Program-made: the position numbers and the translations under genes
Notes under the pieces: generated by a model
What the model saw: only the letters and a program-made list of their open reading frames with translations
What the model was told of the DNA's origin: nothing
Database searches by the model: none
Shown: piece after piece, positions 1 to 9,919 of the stretch
How the letters are laid out: each line of letters starts with the position of its first letter
Position numbering within the stretch: the stretch's first letter is position 1
Assembly (NCBI GenBank): GCA_905182265.1
Contig: CAJJAO010000006.1
Coordinates: 151,550 to 215,549 of the forward strand
Direction of reading: 5' to 3'
DNA: 64,000 bases
From: a gamma proteobacterium HTCC2207
GTDB lineage: Bacteria > Pseudomonadota > Gammaproteobacteria > Pseudomonadales > Porticoccaceae

Positions 1-1
1 T

Positions 2-1141
2 ATCTGGCTGCATGCCGTTTCTGTGGGCGAAACCCTCGCCGCCATTCCCTTGGTAAAGTCGCTGCAGCACAGTTATCCCAATTCCAGTCCCAGTCCCAGT
101 TATAGTTTGATGGTTACCTGCATGACCCCAACCGGCTCTGAGCGTATCAAAGCCGCCTTTGGCGATAGCGTTGACCATAGTTACGCCCCCTATGATATGC
201 CCGATGCGGTGGCGAGATTTTTAAATCGTGTTAAACCCAAGGTGCTCATTATTATGGAGACAGAGCTGTGGCCCAATACTATCGCCGCCTGCTCTGCCCG
301 CAATATTCCAGTGATCTTGGCCAATGGGCGACTGTCGGCAAAGTCTGCTCGCGCCTATGGCAAAATCCCATCGCTAATTGGCCCCATGCTGCAATCTATG
401 TCTGCTGTTGTGGCTCAGCATGGCGATGACGGCGCTCGATTTACTGATCTTGGGCTACCTGCGAGCGCGCTCAGTGTTAGTGGCAATATCAAATTTGATT
501 TGCACCTGGACTCAGAGGTACAGGGCAAAGCGGGATTGCTGGGTAGCGAGTGGCGGGGTGACAGCCAAAGGTTGGTGTGGCTGGCAGCCAGTACCCATAG
601 AGGGGAAGACGAACTTATTTTGCAGGCCTTTGGGCAGATTACAAAGCATTTATCTGGAGCCGCGCCGCTATTGGTTTTGGTGCCCAGACATCCAGAACGC
701 TTTAACACTGTGGCCCAGCTCTGTGAGAATGCCGGTTTTAAGGTCGCTAGACGCAGCGCCGGCGATGCAACAGCTAATGTTGATATTTTGCTGGGCGATA
801 CCATGGGCGAGCTTATGGCTTTCTATGGGGCCTGCGATATTGCTTTTGTGGGAGGCAGTCTGGTGCCTTCTGGCGGGCACAATATGATTGAGCCCGCCGC
901 TTGGGGAGTTCCTATTCTGATGGGCCCCCACCTGTTTAATTTTACAGAGGCGTCGCGGTTATTGATCGAGGGTGATGCAATGGTTGTCTGCGATAGTGCA
1001 GAGAGCCTTGCTGGGCAATGTACTGCGCTGTTTGATGATCAACAAAGAAGGTCAGAGATGGGAAAGGCAGCGCGCCTTATCGCCGAAGCCAATCGTGGCG
1101 CGCTGGATCGTTTACTGGCGGTGATTAAACACCGCCTCTAA
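2..1141 (+). CDS. waaA: 3-deoxy-D-manno-octulosonic acid (Kdo) transferase, 5' truncated by the window edge
   Basis: Inner-membrane-associated glycosyltransferase that adds Kdo residues to lipid A precursor in LPS assembly. The frame is open from base 2, and the residues before the ORF track's GTG (IWLHAVSVGE) match the conserved WaaA N-terminal motif. The true start therefore lies upstream of the window, and the listed start at 23 is only an internal GTG. The GT-B fold is seen as an N-terminal half with ETELWPN near residue 80 and a C-terminal nucleotide-sugar-binding half with FVGGSLVPSGGHNMIEPAAWG, the family signature. The stop is followed by a 72-base spacer before the convergent tolC. 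The order waaA-tolC-nudF resembles that of Pseudomonas. Identification is secure; only the missing N terminus is unknown. Confidence 0.93.
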   Translation: MWLHAVSVGETLAAIPLVKSLQHSYPNSSPSPSYSLMVTCMTPTGSERIKAAFGDSVDHSYAPYDMPDAVARFLNRVKPKVLIIMETELWPNTIAACSARNIPVILANGRLSAKSARAYGKIPSLIGPMLQSMSAVVAQHGDDGARFTDLGLPASALSVSGNIKFDLHLDSEVQGKAGLLGSEWRGDSQRLVWLAASTHRGEDELILQAFGQITKHLSGAAPLLVLVPRHPERFNTVAQLCENAGFKVARRSAGDATANVDILLGDTMGELMAFYGACDIAFVGGSLVPSGGHNMIEPAAWGVPILMGPHLFNFTEASRLLIEGDAMVVCDSAESLAGQCTALFDDQQRRSEMGKAARLIAEANRGALDRLLAVIKHRL

Positions 1142-1213
1142 CGGATACTGGTGTTGCTCAGAATTGCTTGGAGTTGCTAAGCGTTACTTAAAATAGCTAA
1201 CAGTTACACAGCT

Positions 1214-2593
1214 TTACTTAGCAATAACCAGCTGCGGGTCCAGCCAAGCATTTAGAGCGTAGACATCGTCTGGCGATAGTTGCCCCGCGACTTCCTTAAG
1301 ACTCATCATCGACAAAATATAATCGTATCGCGCATTGGCATAGTTGCGGCGAGCGCGGAACAATGTGCGCTGGGCAACCAAGACATCGACGATATTTCTG
1401 GTACCAACTTCATAGCCGGCCTGAGTAGCGGCCAGGGCGCTATTGGCAGATGTAATTGCCTGTTTGCGAGCTTTGACTCGGGCAGCATTGGTGAGTACTA
1501 ACTGGTGTCTAGATCTAGCTGACTGCACAGTGTTGCGCTTCGCAGCGGTATAACCTTCTCCTGCTTGAATAGCTCTCTGCTTGGCCTGACGACGCTGGGC
1601 ATCAACACCGCCCCCCATGATTGGCATACTGACCGAGATGACAAATTGGTGGCCGTCTTGCAGTGATTCAAAGGGCGTACCATAGTTAAAGCCATCGGAA
1701 TCGGAATCGTAGTAAGTTGCGCGACCAGTGATCTTAGGCAGGCGCGCAGCGGCGGCCGCTTTTGCCTCATTGTAAGAGGCGTCCTTACCCAGTTCGGCAA
1801 CTTTTAGCTGGAAATTATTACCTAATGCCAAATCAACCCAGGCTTCACTGATTTCTGGGTTGGGGGCAGTTGCTTCAAACTTACCCATAAGACCCGCCAA
1901 AACCGTATGGCTCTGGCCGGTGAGAACTTCTAGTGCTTCAAAGGCTATGTTCACAGCACCTCGAGCTTCGAGGCTATTAACCGCGGCATCATCAAAAACT
2001 GCCTGAGCTTCATGAACATCGGTAATAGGCAGTAGGCCAACTTCGAAGCGCTCTCGAGTCTGCTCTAGCTGGCGCTGAATAGCGCGCTCTTCGGCTTCGC
2101 GAGTCTCCATGTTGTCATGGGCGCGCAGGGCATTAAAGTAAGCTTGGCTAACACGTATAATCAGTGACTGCTGGTCGGCAGAGAACTGCGCTCTGGCGCT
2201 CTGGCTCAGGGCTTTACCCCCGCGGAATCTATACCAAGACGGCATATCAAAAATCGCTTGGTTTAGTGTTGCGCTGTAGCGTGTCTGCTCGCTGTCGGTC
2301 AAACCGTTGCGAGTAGAGATAAAAGACTCATCTTCAATGACAATCACCGACTGGGCATTTTCATTGTTTTCGGACTGGGTGTAGTCCCCAGAGATAGAGA
2401 TTTGTGGCAGCAGCGCGGCGCGGCTAATATTCTTTATTTCACGATCTGCATTAAAACTCGCGCGGGCAGCACGAAGCACGGGATCGTTCTGTAGAGCACT
2501 GTCGTATATATCTTTTAGGGAATCAGCCGAGCTGAGCGGTGCGACCAGTAAAGTCGCGCTAAAGGCAAGTAGCCCAAGTTTGATCAAACGCAT
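1214..2593 (-). CDS. tolC: TolC family outer membrane efflux/secretion channel
   Basis: Outer-membrane trimeric channel serving tripartite efflux pumps and type I secretion. The 459-residue protein starts with a signal peptide (MRLIKLGLLAFSATLLVAPLSSADS), followed directly by SLKDIYDSALQNDPVLRAAR, the usual start of mature TolC. Two outer-membrane-efflux repeats follow, the second carrying YEVGTRNIVDVLVAQRTLF, a recognisable family motif. Length is normal for the family (about 450-490). It diverges from nudF across a 228-base spacer, which contains a 7-bp stem hairpin (2635-2654) in its 5' leader. No efflux pump genes lie beside it, so the partner is not shown by context. Confidence is high. 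Confidence 0.93.
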   Translation of the reverse strand: MRLIKLGLLAFSATLLVAPLSSADSLKDIYDSALQNDPVLRAARASFNADREIKNISRAALLPQISISGDYTQSENNENAQSVIVIEDESFISTRNGLTDSEQTRYSATLNQAIFDMPSWYRFRGGKALSQSARAQFSADQQSLIIRVSQAYFNALRAHDNMETREAEERAIQRQLEQTRERFEVGLLPITDVHEAQAVFDDAAVNSLEARGAVNIAFEALEVLTGQSHTVLAGLMGKFEATAPNPEISEAWVDLALGNNFQLKVAELGKDASYNEAKAAAAARLPKITGRATYYDSDSDGFNYGTPFESLQDGHQFVISVSMPIMGGGVDAQRRQAKQRAIQAGEGYTAAKRNTVQSARSRHQLVLTNAARVKARKQAITSANSALAATQAGYEVGTRNIVDVLVAQRTLFRARRNYANARYDYILSMMSLKEVAGQLSPDDVYALNAWLDPQLVIAK

Positions 2594-2634
2594 AAAATCT
2601 CCGTAAGAATTCTTATTATTACTTCATTGTTACT

Positions 2635-2654
2635 GAGGCTCAGAGGCGAGCCTC
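2635..2654. other. Hairpin in the tolC/nudF divergent spacer
   Basis: GAGGCTC and GAGCCTC can pair around the 6-base loop agaggc. It lies about 40 bases upstream of the tolC start, so it would be in a tolC leader if transcription starts further upstream. No T-run follows on either strand, so it is not a classical terminator. Its role is unknown. Confidence 0.35.
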
Positions 2655-2821
2655 AATTTGTATTAACCGTTTCCAATTTGGGGCATATTCTAGCAGACTT
2701 GCCTGATTGAGATACCAAAACTGCGATAGCCAGCCAATAATCTTTGTGAGAGGAAACTGGCCCTATTTGATTAGGTTATTTATTATCGCATTGAGATACT
2801 AATACGGATAATATCTATTAA

Positions 2822-3448
2822 ATGATTAATAAACACCGCTTTGGCGACCAGGATTACCGTATAGAGTCCAGAGAAACAGTCTTTCAGGGATTTTTCCGGA
2901 TTACCAAACTGGTCGTGAGTCATCGTTTATTTGGTGGGGGCTGGAGTCGGCTCCTAGGCCGCGAGCTTTTTCAGCGAGGGGACGCCGTGGGTGTGCTGCT
3001 CTATGACCCTGAACATCATAGAATTGGCTTAGTTGAGCAGTTTCGGGTTGGCGCGCTCAATGATCATCACGGTCCCTGGCAGTATGAAGTTGTTGCGGGC
3101 ATGATTGAGCCGGGTAGAACCCCAGAGCAGGTCGCGGAGCAAGAGCTACAGGAAGAAGCCGGCATTAGGGTACAAAAACTGCTGCCCATCACCAACTATT
3201 TAGTGAGCGCTGGGGGTACAGACGAAAAAATGCACATGTTTTGCGGCCTCTGTAATCTGCAAGATCGCGAGGGCATATTTGGCGCGGACCATGAAGGTGA
3301 AGATATTATGTTTCAGGTGTGGCCCTACGACGACGTCATGAAGGCACAGGCTGAGGGGTTATTGAATAGCGCAGCTCTGACTATCGGTCTATTTTGGTTA
3401 CAGCTGAACATTGAAAATTTACGCAACAACGAGCCAGTGAAAGTCTAA
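2822..3448 (+). CDS. nudF: ADP-ribose pyrophosphatase (Nudix hydrolase)
   Basis: Hydrolyses ADP-ribose to AMP and ribose 5-phosphate in the cytoplasm. The complete Nudix box, GX5EX7REUXEEXGU, is present at residues 93-115 (GMIEPGRTPEQ then AEQELQEEAGI), with Glu in place of Arg before the EL. The 208-residue length matches NudF. The ATG at 2822 has no convincing Shine-Dalgarno; the preceding bases are AT-rich (ggataatatctattaa). Initiation may be weak or leaderless, but no better start is visible. It begins the run nudF-DUF1249-cpdA-yqiA-parE, an arrangement found in many Pseudomonas-like genomes. Confidence 0.93.
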   Translation: MINKHRFGDQDYRIESRETVFQGFFRITKLVVSHRLFGGGWSRLLGRELFQRGDAVGVLLYDPEHHRIGLVEQFRVGALNDHHGPWQYEVVAGMIEPGRTPEQVAEQELQEEAGIRVQKLLPITNYLVSAGGTDEKMHMFCGLCNLQDREGIFGADHEGEDIMFQVWPYDDVMKAQAEGLLNSAALTIGLFWLQLNIENLRNNEPVKV

Positions 3449-3503
3449 AATAAAAACTAGCGATGTGGGATTGCTCGCAAAATAAAAGAAGGAAATACAT
3501 ACT

Positions 3504-3974
3504 TTGGCAGTGTTTGAAACCCGACGACAGCAGCACGACTTAGCGGGCTTACATGAAGAATGTGAGCTCAACTATCGGCGTCTGCATCGGATTATGCCGG
3601 ACAGTTTGAGTCTGGGAGCTTCCCTTGCTTTGGGTTACGGCTCCAGTAATGAAGACACCTCCGGCGATCAAAATAGTCGCCGATCCGGCATTCAGCTGCA
3701 GGTCATAGAAGTGACCAAGTACACCAGCACATTGCTGGTAACGGCGGAACGAGCTGGACCTCTCTGGTTGCCAGAGATTGAAGTCAAGGTGCGGGTCTAT
3801 CGCGACGCGCAAATGGCAGAGGTCATTGAATGGTGCACAGATCGCACGATTCCTTGGGCTCTAACGGAAACTAAGGGTATGCAGGCAAGAGATGAAAAGT
3901 GGCAGTGGAATCTGTTCCTCAGCGAACTTTTGTCCCACGGTCTGCGGCATGGAATGACTGTATTGGAGGCCTAG
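3504..3974 (+). CDS. yqiB: DUF1249 family protein (YqiB-like)
   Basis: A 156-residue cytoplasmic protein of the DUF1249 family, function not established. It is normally found between nudF and cpdA, as here. The start is a TTG at 3504, supported by a good GAAGGAAA Shine-Dalgarno about ten bases upstream and by the family N terminus (a short lead, then the HEECELNYRRLHRIMP block). No signal peptide or membrane segment is seen. It ends seven bases before cpdA, so co-translation with the phosphodiesterase is likely. Family assignment rests on the N-terminal block plus gene order. Confidence 0.85.
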   Translation: MAVFETRRQQHDLAGLHEECELNYRRLHRIMPDSLSLGASLALGYGSSNEDTSGDQNSRRSGIQLQVIEVTKYTSTLLVTAERAGPLWLPEIEVKVRVYRDAQMAEVIEWCTDRTIPWALTETKGMQARDEKWQWNLFLSELLSHGLRHGMTVLEA

Positions 3975-3980
3975 TCGTCA

Positions 3981-4766
3981 ATGGATATTATTCGTCTTAC
4001 TCAGATTACTGACCTGCACCTAGGTGTTGATGAAGAGGCAACTCTTGGCGGTGTTCCCACCTTAGCCAGTTTTGAGGCCGTATTGCAGGCCGTGACCGAT
4101 CAGGGCCGTGACAACGACCGGTTGCTGCTCACTGGCGATCTGGCCGCCGATTGCCAGCCCGGTGCCTACCAATTACTGAATAAAGTATTAAGCGCCCATG
4201 GCAAAGAGGCCCTTTGGTTGCCAGGTAACCATGATGATGCTCAGCTTATGGCAGATAATCTGGTAGATTTTCCCGCCCAGGCGACATTGGATTTGGGTCT
4301 GTGGGGCGTACTGACTTTAGATACCTCCCAGCCCAACCAGTCCGGCGGTCATATTAGCAATGAGCAATTGCAGGCTGTCGAGCAGGGCCTGGCAAAACTC
4401 GCTAACAAATTTGTACTGGTGGCTATGCACCATACTCCAGTGCCGGTTAACTGCGCTTGGCTGGACCAGCAGCAGATCGATAATCAGCAGCGGCTTTATA
4501 ACCTGCTGCAGGCCCATGGCAATGTCCGGGGTGTGATTACTGGCCATGTACACCAGCAATTCGATGGCCACTGGGGTGAATTACCCCTTTATTCTGCTCC
4601 GTCTAGCTGTGTTCAGTTTAAGCAGCACAGTGATGACTTTGCGCTTTCCGACCAGCCTCCAGGTTATCGGTGGTTAGATTTGCACGGTGATGGAAGCCTT
4701 GAGACTGGCGTTGAATTTGTGTCTAATTTTAGCCTGCTGCCCAATCTCGATTGCGCCAGCTACTAA
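3981..4766 (+). CDS. cpdA: 3',5'-cyclic-AMP phosphodiesterase
   Basis: Class III metallophosphoesterase that hydrolyses cAMP and so tunes CRP signalling. The 261-residue protein carries the ordered metal-binding motifs TDLHLG (residues 10-15), GDLAAD (near 51), GNHDD (near 81), AMHHTP and GHVHQQ (near 188), typical of CpdA/Icc. GGAGG lies 12 bases before the ATG, inside the end of the DUF1249 gene. Neighbouring nudF and yqiB match the E. coli and Pseudomonas context. Specificity for cAMP is inferred from family and context. Confidence 0.92.
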   Translation: MDIIRLTQITDLHLGVDEEATLGGVPTLASFEAVLQAVTDQGRDNDRLLLTGDLAADCQPGAYQLLNKVLSAHGKEALWLPGNHDDAQLMADNLVDFPAQATLDLGLWGVLTLDTSQPNQSGGHISNEQLQAVEQGLAKLANKFVLVAMHHTPVPVNCAWLDQQQIDNQQRLYNLLQAHGNVRGVITGHVHQQFDGHWGELPLYSAPSSCVQFKQHSDDFALSDQPPGYRWLDLHGDGSLETGVEFVSNFSLLPNLDCASY

Positions 4767-4799
4767 CGAGCTATCTACCAAGCCCCTTTAATAAGTGCC

Positions 4800-4847
4800 T
4801 ATACAAGTATTTATACAGGTATCTATTCAAGTACCTGGCAAGCACCG
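4800..4847. repeat. Degenerate 12-bp tandem repeat, four units
   Basis: Successive 12-base units tatacaagtatt, tatacaggtatc, tattcaagtacc and tggcaagcaccg occupy the spacer between cpdA and yqiA. The last unit is the most diverged. No coding potential or clear regulator site is seen in it. It belongs to a set of locus-specific short repeats in this window. Confidence 0.7.
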
Positions 4848-4873
4848 ACCAGCTATAAAGTCTAAATCAGTCA

Positions 4874-4901
4874 CTGACAACCTACTGGCTTTGGCTATAA
4901 T
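4874..4901 (+). promoter_or_regulatory. Likely sigma-70 promoter for yqiA-parE
   Basis: CTGACA (4874-4879) and TATAAT (4896-4901) are separated by 16 bases, a near-consensus sigma-70 promoter. It lies 28 bases upstream of the yqiA ATG and downstream of the cpdA stop, so it could drive yqiA and parE independently of the upstream run. Confidence 0.65.
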
Positions 4902-4928
4902 GGAGCTTGATTTACAGGTTAGTTCAAT

Positions 4929-5537
4929 ATGCCAATGCTGCTCTATCTCCACGGGTTTAACAGTTCACCCGAGTCTAAAAAGGCTTTGCAGACTCAGCGT
5001 TGGTATGCCGATAATGCAGCGGACATAAACTTTGTCTGCCCGGCCTTGCCGCCGTTTGCCGACCGCGCTATGGGTATGTTGAGGTCGCTGGTAGAGGCAC
5101 AGATAGAAGGACAGTTAGAAGGACAGCCACCCGAGCCGGTCTACTTAATAGGCAGCTCCATGGGCGGCTTTTTTGCTACCTGTTTAGCAGAACAGTACGG
5201 ACTGCGTGCGGTGCTCATTAACCCGGCGGTGAGCCCGGGTCGAGGCCTAGATAAGTGGCTAGGAGAAAACCGCAACTATACAACCGATGAAAAATGGGTT
5301 TTTGAGCCTCAGCATATAGCTGAATATATAGCTCTGGACCCAGGCGACATAAAAGATAAAAGTCATTACAAAGTACTCTTGCAAACCGGTGATGAAGTAT
5401 TGGACTACCGAGATGCCCAGAGACGTTATCAGGGATGTGACATGGTCATCGAAGAGCAGGGTGACCACAGTTTTACAACTTACCATCAGCATCTGGCCGC
5501 TATTCACCAGTTTCTGGTTTCCGCCCCTAGCAGTTAA
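4929..5537 (+). CDS. yqiA: YqiA-type alpha/beta-hydrolase esterase
   Basis: Small cytoplasmic esterase of the UPF0227/YqiA family, 202 residues. It opens with LLYLHGFNSSPESKKA, the family hallmark. The nucleophile elbow is GSSMGG near residue 76, with a candidate acid in QTGDEVLDYRDA and the His in GDHSFTTY near the C terminus. The physiological substrate is unknown. It ends 24 bases before parE, a pairing conserved in enterobacteria and pseudomonads. A near-consensus promoter precedes it. Confidence 0.9.
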   Translation: MPMLLYLHGFNSSPESKKALQTQRWYADNAADINFVCPALPPFADRAMGMLRSLVEAQIEGQLEGQPPEPVYLIGSSMGGFFATCLAEQYGLRAVLINPAVSPGRGLDKWLGENRNYTTDEKWVFEPQHIAEYIALDPGDIKDKSHYKVLLQTGDEVLDYRDAQRRYQGCDMVIEEQGDHSFTTYHQHLAAIHQFLVSAPSS

Positions 5538-5561
5538 CTACTAAATCGATCCTAAGAGCAG

Positions 5562-7454
5562 ATGAGCAACTACAACGCAAAAGATATTGAAGTCCTGACT
5601 GGACTAGACCCGGTACGCAAGCGCCCGGGCATGTACACAGACACCAGCCGTCCCAATCATTTGGCCCAAGAGGTCATTGATAACAGTGTGGACGAGGCGC
5701 TGGCGGGTCACGCCAACCGCATTGATGTCACATTGCACAAGGACGGGTCGGTCTCTGTCGGTGATGATGGCCGCGGTATGCCAGTGGATATTCACCCAGA
5801 ACAGGGCCTGCCAGGCGTGGAAGTTATTCTCTCGACACTCCATGCGGGGGGCAAGTTCTCCAATGACAACTATCAGTTCTCTGGTGGTTTGCATGGTGTG
5901 GGTGTGTCCGTGGTCAATGCTCTGTCCACCAAGCTGGACTTGATCGTCAAGCGCGAGGGTAAGGTCCATCAGATTTTATTTGCCGATGGTTACAAAACCT
6001 CCGATCTGGAAGTAATTGATACCTGCGGCCAGCGCAATACTGGCACGATTTTACGCTTCTGGCCCGACGCCTCCTATTTCGACTCAGCAAAGTTTAGTGT
6101 CTCAAGACTGCGCCATGTACTGCGAGCAAAAGCAGTGCTCTGTGGCGGTTTGACCATGAGTTTTCACGACGAAAATAGCGGTGATAGTGAAGAGTGGTTT
6201 TACGAAGACGGCCTTAAAGATTATCTTGCCGGCGCTCTCCATGGCTGGGAGGTTATTCCCGCAGAGCCCTTTATCGGTGCGTTTTCCTCCGAGAATGAGG
6301 CGGCCGACTGGGCCGTGCAATGGATGCCAGAGGGCGGTGAGCTGGTACAGGAAAGTTACGTTAATTTGATACCGACGCCCCAGGGCGGCACCCACGTTAA
6401 CGGCATGCGTAGCGGCTTACTGGACGCCATGCGCGAGTTCTGTGAATTTAGAAACTTGCTACCCCGCGGTCTCAAGTTGGCACCAGACGATATCTGGGAT
6501 CGCTGTAGTTTTGTTCTATCGTCAAAGCTGGCCGACCCGCAGTTTTCTGGTCAGACCAAAGATCGTTTGTCATCTCGGGAAGTGGCTGCCTTTGTTTCGG
6601 GGGTGGTTAAAGACTCCTTCAGCCTATGGCTAAACCAGCATACCGAAGAGGCAGAAAAGCTCGCCGAGCTATGTATTTTCAGCGCCCAGCGACGCATGCG
6701 TGCCAGCAAAAAAGTGGTGCGCAAAAAGATTACTCAGGGCCCAGCCCTACCCGGAAAATTAGCCGATTGTTCCAGCGGTGAACCAGAGCGCTGCGAAATA
6801 TTTCTCGTTGAGGGTGACTCAGCCGGTGGTTCTGCCAAGCAGGCTCGCAACCGTGAGAACCAAGCCATTATGCCCCTGCGCGGTAAGATTCTGAATACTT
6901 GGGAAGTAGACTCTCAGGAAATTTTGGGTTCTCAGGAAGTCCATGATATCTCGGTGGCTCTGGGGGTTGACCCCGCAGTAGAGTCTGTCGAGTCACTGCG
7001 CTACCACAAGGTATGTATTCTCGCCGACGCCGACTCCGATGGACTGCATATTGCTACCCTGCTCTGTGCTTTGTTTGTGCGGCACTTCCGCCCCTTGGTC
7101 AGTGCGGGCCATGTATATGTGGCCATGCCTCCGCTGTTTAGAATCGACGTGGGTAAAGATGTTTATTACGCCCTAGACGACGCCGAGAGACAGGGTATTC
7201 TCGATCGAATTCAGGCCGAAAACAAACGTGGCAAGGTCAACGTACAGCGCTTTAAAGGGCTGGGTGAAATGAACCCGTTACAGCTCCGCGAGACCACCAT
7301 GGACCCAGATACGCGACGCTTAGTTCAGCTGACACTTGAGCCCGGTGACGAGACTAATAATATGCTCGATATGTTGTTGGCCAAAAAGCGCGCTTCAGAT
7401 CGTCGCCAATGGTTAGAAACCAAAGGCAATCTGGCAGACGCGGCCAACCTTTAA
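5562..7454 (+). CDS. parE: DNA topoisomerase IV subunit B
   Basis: ATPase subunit of topoisomerase IV, which decatenates daughter chromosomes. The N-terminal GHKL ATPase shows IDNSVDEALAG, DDGRGMP and GGLHGVGVSVVNALS. The Toprim domain shows EGDSAGGSAKQARNR and DADSDGLHIATL. The 630-residue length and DPVRKRPGMYTDTSRPNHL favour ParE over GyrB (about 800 residues). It is followed after 97 bases by parC. That spacer holds a 15-bp degenerate tandem repeat beginning shortly after the stop. A Shine-Dalgarno (aagag) sits just before the ATG. Confidence 0.96.
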   Translation: MSNYNAKDIEVLTGLDPVRKRPGMYTDTSRPNHLAQEVIDNSVDEALAGHANRIDVTLHKDGSVSVGDDGRGMPVDIHPEQGLPGVEVILSTLHAGGKFSNDNYQFSGGLHGVGVSVVNALSTKLDLIVKREGKVHQILFADGYKTSDLEVIDTCGQRNTGTILRFWPDASYFDSAKFSVSRLRHVLRAKAVLCGGLTMSFHDENSGDSEEWFYEDGLKDYLAGALHGWEVIPAEPFIGAFSSENEAADWAVQWMPEGGELVQESYVNLIPTPQGGTHVNGMRSGLLDAMREFCEFRNLLPRGLKLAPDDIWDRCSFVLSSKLADPQFSGQTKDRLSSREVAAFVSGVVKDSFSLWLNQHTEEAEKLAELCIFSAQRRMRASKKVVRKKITQGPALPGKLADCSSGEPERCEIFLVEGDSAGGSAKQARNRENQAIMPLRGKILNTWEVDSQEILGSQEVHDISVALGVDPAVESVESLRYHKVCILADADSDGLHIATLLCALFVRHFRPLVSAGHVYVAMPPLFRIDVGKDVYYALDDAERQGILDRIQAENKRGKVNVQRFKGLGEMNPLQLRETTMDPDTRRLVQLTLEPGDETNNMLDMLLAKKRASDRRQWLETKGNLADAANL

Positions 7455-7471
7455 GGCCTGGCTCACTTTGG

Positions 7472-7516
7472 GATGCCTTAGTTGAGGCGGCCTTAGTTTC
7501 CGTGGTCTTAGTTTAT
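7472..7516. repeat. Degenerate 15-bp tandem repeat, three units
   Basis: Units gatgccttagttgag, gcggccttagtttcc and gtggtcttagtttat share the core cttagtt at a constant 15-base period. They lie between the parE stop and the parC start. No hairpin or ORF explains them. Confidence 0.65.
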
Positions 7517-7551
7517 TTAAATTTAATTTACGTTAGAAAATAGGAACAGCG

Positions 7552-9804
7552 ATGAACGATATCGTCACCTTTAATGATCAGGGGCTGGAGAGCCGGCCCC
7601 TAAGCCAGTACGCCGAACAGGCCTACCTAGACTATTCCATGTACGTGATCCTCGATCGGGCGATTCCCCATATTGGCGACGGGCTCAAGCCAGTGCAGCG
7701 GCGTATTGTCTTTGCCATGAGCGAGCTGGGCCTTAAGGCTAATGCAAAGTACAAAAAATCGGCCAGAACGGTCGGTGATGTGATCGGTAAGTATCACCCC
7801 CATGGCGACAGTGCTGCCTACGAGGCAATGGTCCTCATGGCGCAGCCCTTTTCCTACCGTTACCCCCTTGTTGATGGCCAGGGTAACTGGGGTTCTCCCG
7901 ATGATCCCAAATCCTTTGCGGCGATGCGTTACACAGAGTCCAAACTGTCGAAATATGCCGATGTGCTGCTGTCAGAATTAGGTCAGGGTACCGCTAACTG
8001 GCGCCCTAACTTTGATGCCACTATGGATGAGCCGGAGATACTGCCGGCCCGTGTACCCAATGTGTTACTTAATGGCACCACCGGTATTGCCGTGGGCATG
8101 GCCACAGATATTCCGCCCCATAATCTTAACGAAGTGGTCGATGCCTGCTTGCATCTTCTCGACAACCCAAAGGCCACTGTGCCGGACCTGATGAGCTATA
8201 TCAAAGCCCCAGACTTCCCCACAGATGCTGAAATCATTACCCCTCAGAGCGATATTCTCAACACCTACGAGACCGGTCGTGGCTCTGTAAAAATGCGCGC
8301 CATTTGGAATAAAGAAGACGGCGATATCATTGTTACCGCGCTGCCATTCCAAGCCTCGGGCTCTAAAATCCTTGAGCAGATTGCTGCCCAGATGCGCAAC
8401 AAAAAATTGCCTATGGTTGAAGATCTGCGCGATGAGTCAGATCATGAAAACCCGACTAGGCTGGTGATTATTCCCCGTTCCAACCGCATCGATGTTAATG
8501 CGCTGATGGACCACCTGTTTGCCACTACAGATCTCGAGCGCAGCTATCGCATCAATATGAATATCATTGGTATTGATGGTCGACCTGCCGTGATGAACCT
8601 GCACCGAATTCTAAAAGAATGGCTCAGCTTTCGCATCGATGTGACTCGTCGTCGTCTGGATTACCGTCTGCAAAAAGTTGAAAAGCGCCTGCACCTATTA
8701 GATGGTTTGCTGACGGCGTTTTTGAATATTGATGAAGTGATTCATATTATTCGCACCGAAGATGAGCCAAAGCCGGCATTGATAGCGCGCTTTGACCTGT
8801 CTGACACCCAGGCCGAATATATCCTGGATACCAAATTGCGTCAGTTAGCGCGGTTAGAGGAAGTTAAAATTCGTGCCGAGCAGGACGAGCTGGCCGAAGA
8901 AAAAGCGGCGCTTGAATTACTGCTGGGCTCTGATGTTCGCTTAAAAACATTGGTCAAAAAAGAACTTCGAGCCACGGCTGAAGAATACGGTGATGACCGT
9001 CGTTCACCACTAACAGAACGGGGCGAAGCTCAGGCATTTAGTGAGAAAGACCTGATGACCGCAGAGCCGATTACCGCAGTGCTGTCTGACAAGGGTTGGC
9101 TGCGAGCCGCTAAGGGCCATGAAATTGACCCGACCAGTTTAAGTTACAAATCCGGCGATAAATTTTTGTCGGCAGCCAAAGGTAAGAGCAACCAAAATGT
9201 GTTTTTGCAGGATACAACAGGGCGCTACTACGCTTTGCCCGGCCACACCTTGGCATCAGCGCGAGGGCAGGGTGAACCTGCCACAGGACGTCTTAAAATG
9301 CCCCCCGGCGCACTATTTACCGATGTAGTGATGGGCCACGACGAGCAAAAGATATTATTGAGCACAGATGCTGGCTACGGTTTTATTGCCAACATCAGCG
9401 ATCTGGTGACCAAGAATAAAGCCGGTAAAGCTGTGGTCTCGATTTCCAAAGGTGCGCGCATACTGGCGCCTAAAATACTCGACACTGGCAATGCGCTTAT
9501 TGCGGCAGTGAGTAATGAAGGGCGCATGTTGGTATTCCCGATCACCGAGTTGCCGGAGTTGGCTCGCGGCAAGGGCAATAAAATTATTAATATTCCAAGC
9601 TCTAGGCTGCAATCAAGGGAAGAATACGTGATTGATTACGGCATTATCCCTGCGGGAGGCGCCCTGGTGGTGCATTCTGGCAAGCGCTACCTAGTGATGA
9701 AAGAGAAGGATCTAGAACACTACCGCGGAGAGCGCGGCCGTCGCGGGCACAAATTGCCCCGCGGGTTCCAGAATGTCGATAGGCTAGAAATCCAAACTAG
9801 TTAA
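7552..9804 (+). CDS. parC: DNA topoisomerase IV subunit A
   Basis: Breakage-reunion subunit of topoisomerase IV. The N-terminal winged-helix/tower region includes [20 protein letters not shown] and the catalytic-tyrosine segment [13 protein letters not shown]. The quinolone-resistance region reads [12 protein letters not shown], with Ser and Glu as in susceptible E. coli ParC, so no classical resistance change is seen. The C-terminal DNA-wrapping repeats occupy roughly residues 490-750. The 750-residue length is normal. AGGA precedes the ATG. It is probably cotranscribed with parE. Confidence 0.96.
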   Translation: MNDIVTFNDQGLESRPLSQYAEQAYLDYSMYVILDRAIPHIGDGLKPVQRRIVFAMSELGLKANAKYKKSARTVGDVIGKYHPHGDSAAYEAMVLMAQPFSYRYPLVDGQGNWGSPDDPKSFAAMRYTESKLSKYADVLLSELGQGTANWRPNFDATMDEPEILPARVPNVLLNGTTGIAVGMATDIPPHNLNEVVDACLHLLDNPKATVPDLMSYIKAPDFPTDAEIITPQSDILNTYETGRGSVKMRAIWNKEDGDIIVTALPFQASGSKILEQIAAQMRNKKLPMVEDLRDESDHENPTRLVIIPRSNRIDVNALMDHLFATTDLERSYRINMNIIGIDGRPAVMNLHRILKEWLSFRIDVTRRRLDYRLQKVEKRLHLLDGLLTAFLNIDEVIHIIRTEDEPKPALIARFDLSDTQAEYILDTKLRQLARLEEVKIRAEQDELAEEKAALELLLGSDVRLKTLVKKELRATAEEYGDDRRSPLTERGEAQAFSEKDLMTAEPITAVLSDKGWLRAAKGHEIDPTSLSYKSGDKFLSAAKGKSNQNVFLQDTTGRYYALPGHTLASARGQGEPATGRLKMPPGALFTDVVMGHDEQKILLSTDAGYGFIANISDLVTKNKAGKAVVSISKGARILAPKILDTGNALIAAVSNEGRMLVFPITELPELARGKGNKIINIPSSRLQSREEYVIDYGIIPAGGALVVHSGKRYLVMKEKDLEHYRGERGRRGHKLPRGFQNVDRLEIQTS

Positions 9805-9869
9805 ATACTGGCTGATGGGACAAACTGGTTTAGAAAAAATGCTTTTAATCAACTACGCTTAAGGGGAAT

Positions 9870-9890
9870 GCCTAATCCTTCTGATTGGGC
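9870..9890 (+). other. Hairpin between parC and mscS
   Basis: GCCTAATC and GATTGGGC pair over 8 bp (one G-T) around the loop cttct. The following sequence is not T-rich, so termination is uncertain. It may lie in the mscS leader or terminate parC imperfectly. Confidence 0.35.
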
Positions 9891-9919
9891 TTACTGGTAG
9901 AGATTAAAAGGATTTTGAT

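Noticed and set aside
378-887. 169-residue ORF inside waaA
   Set aside because: Shadow frame of a well-supported gene.
4795-5028. 77-residue ORF overlapping the start of yqiA
   Set aside because: Translation of the 12-bp repeat in another frame; yqiA is the supported gene.
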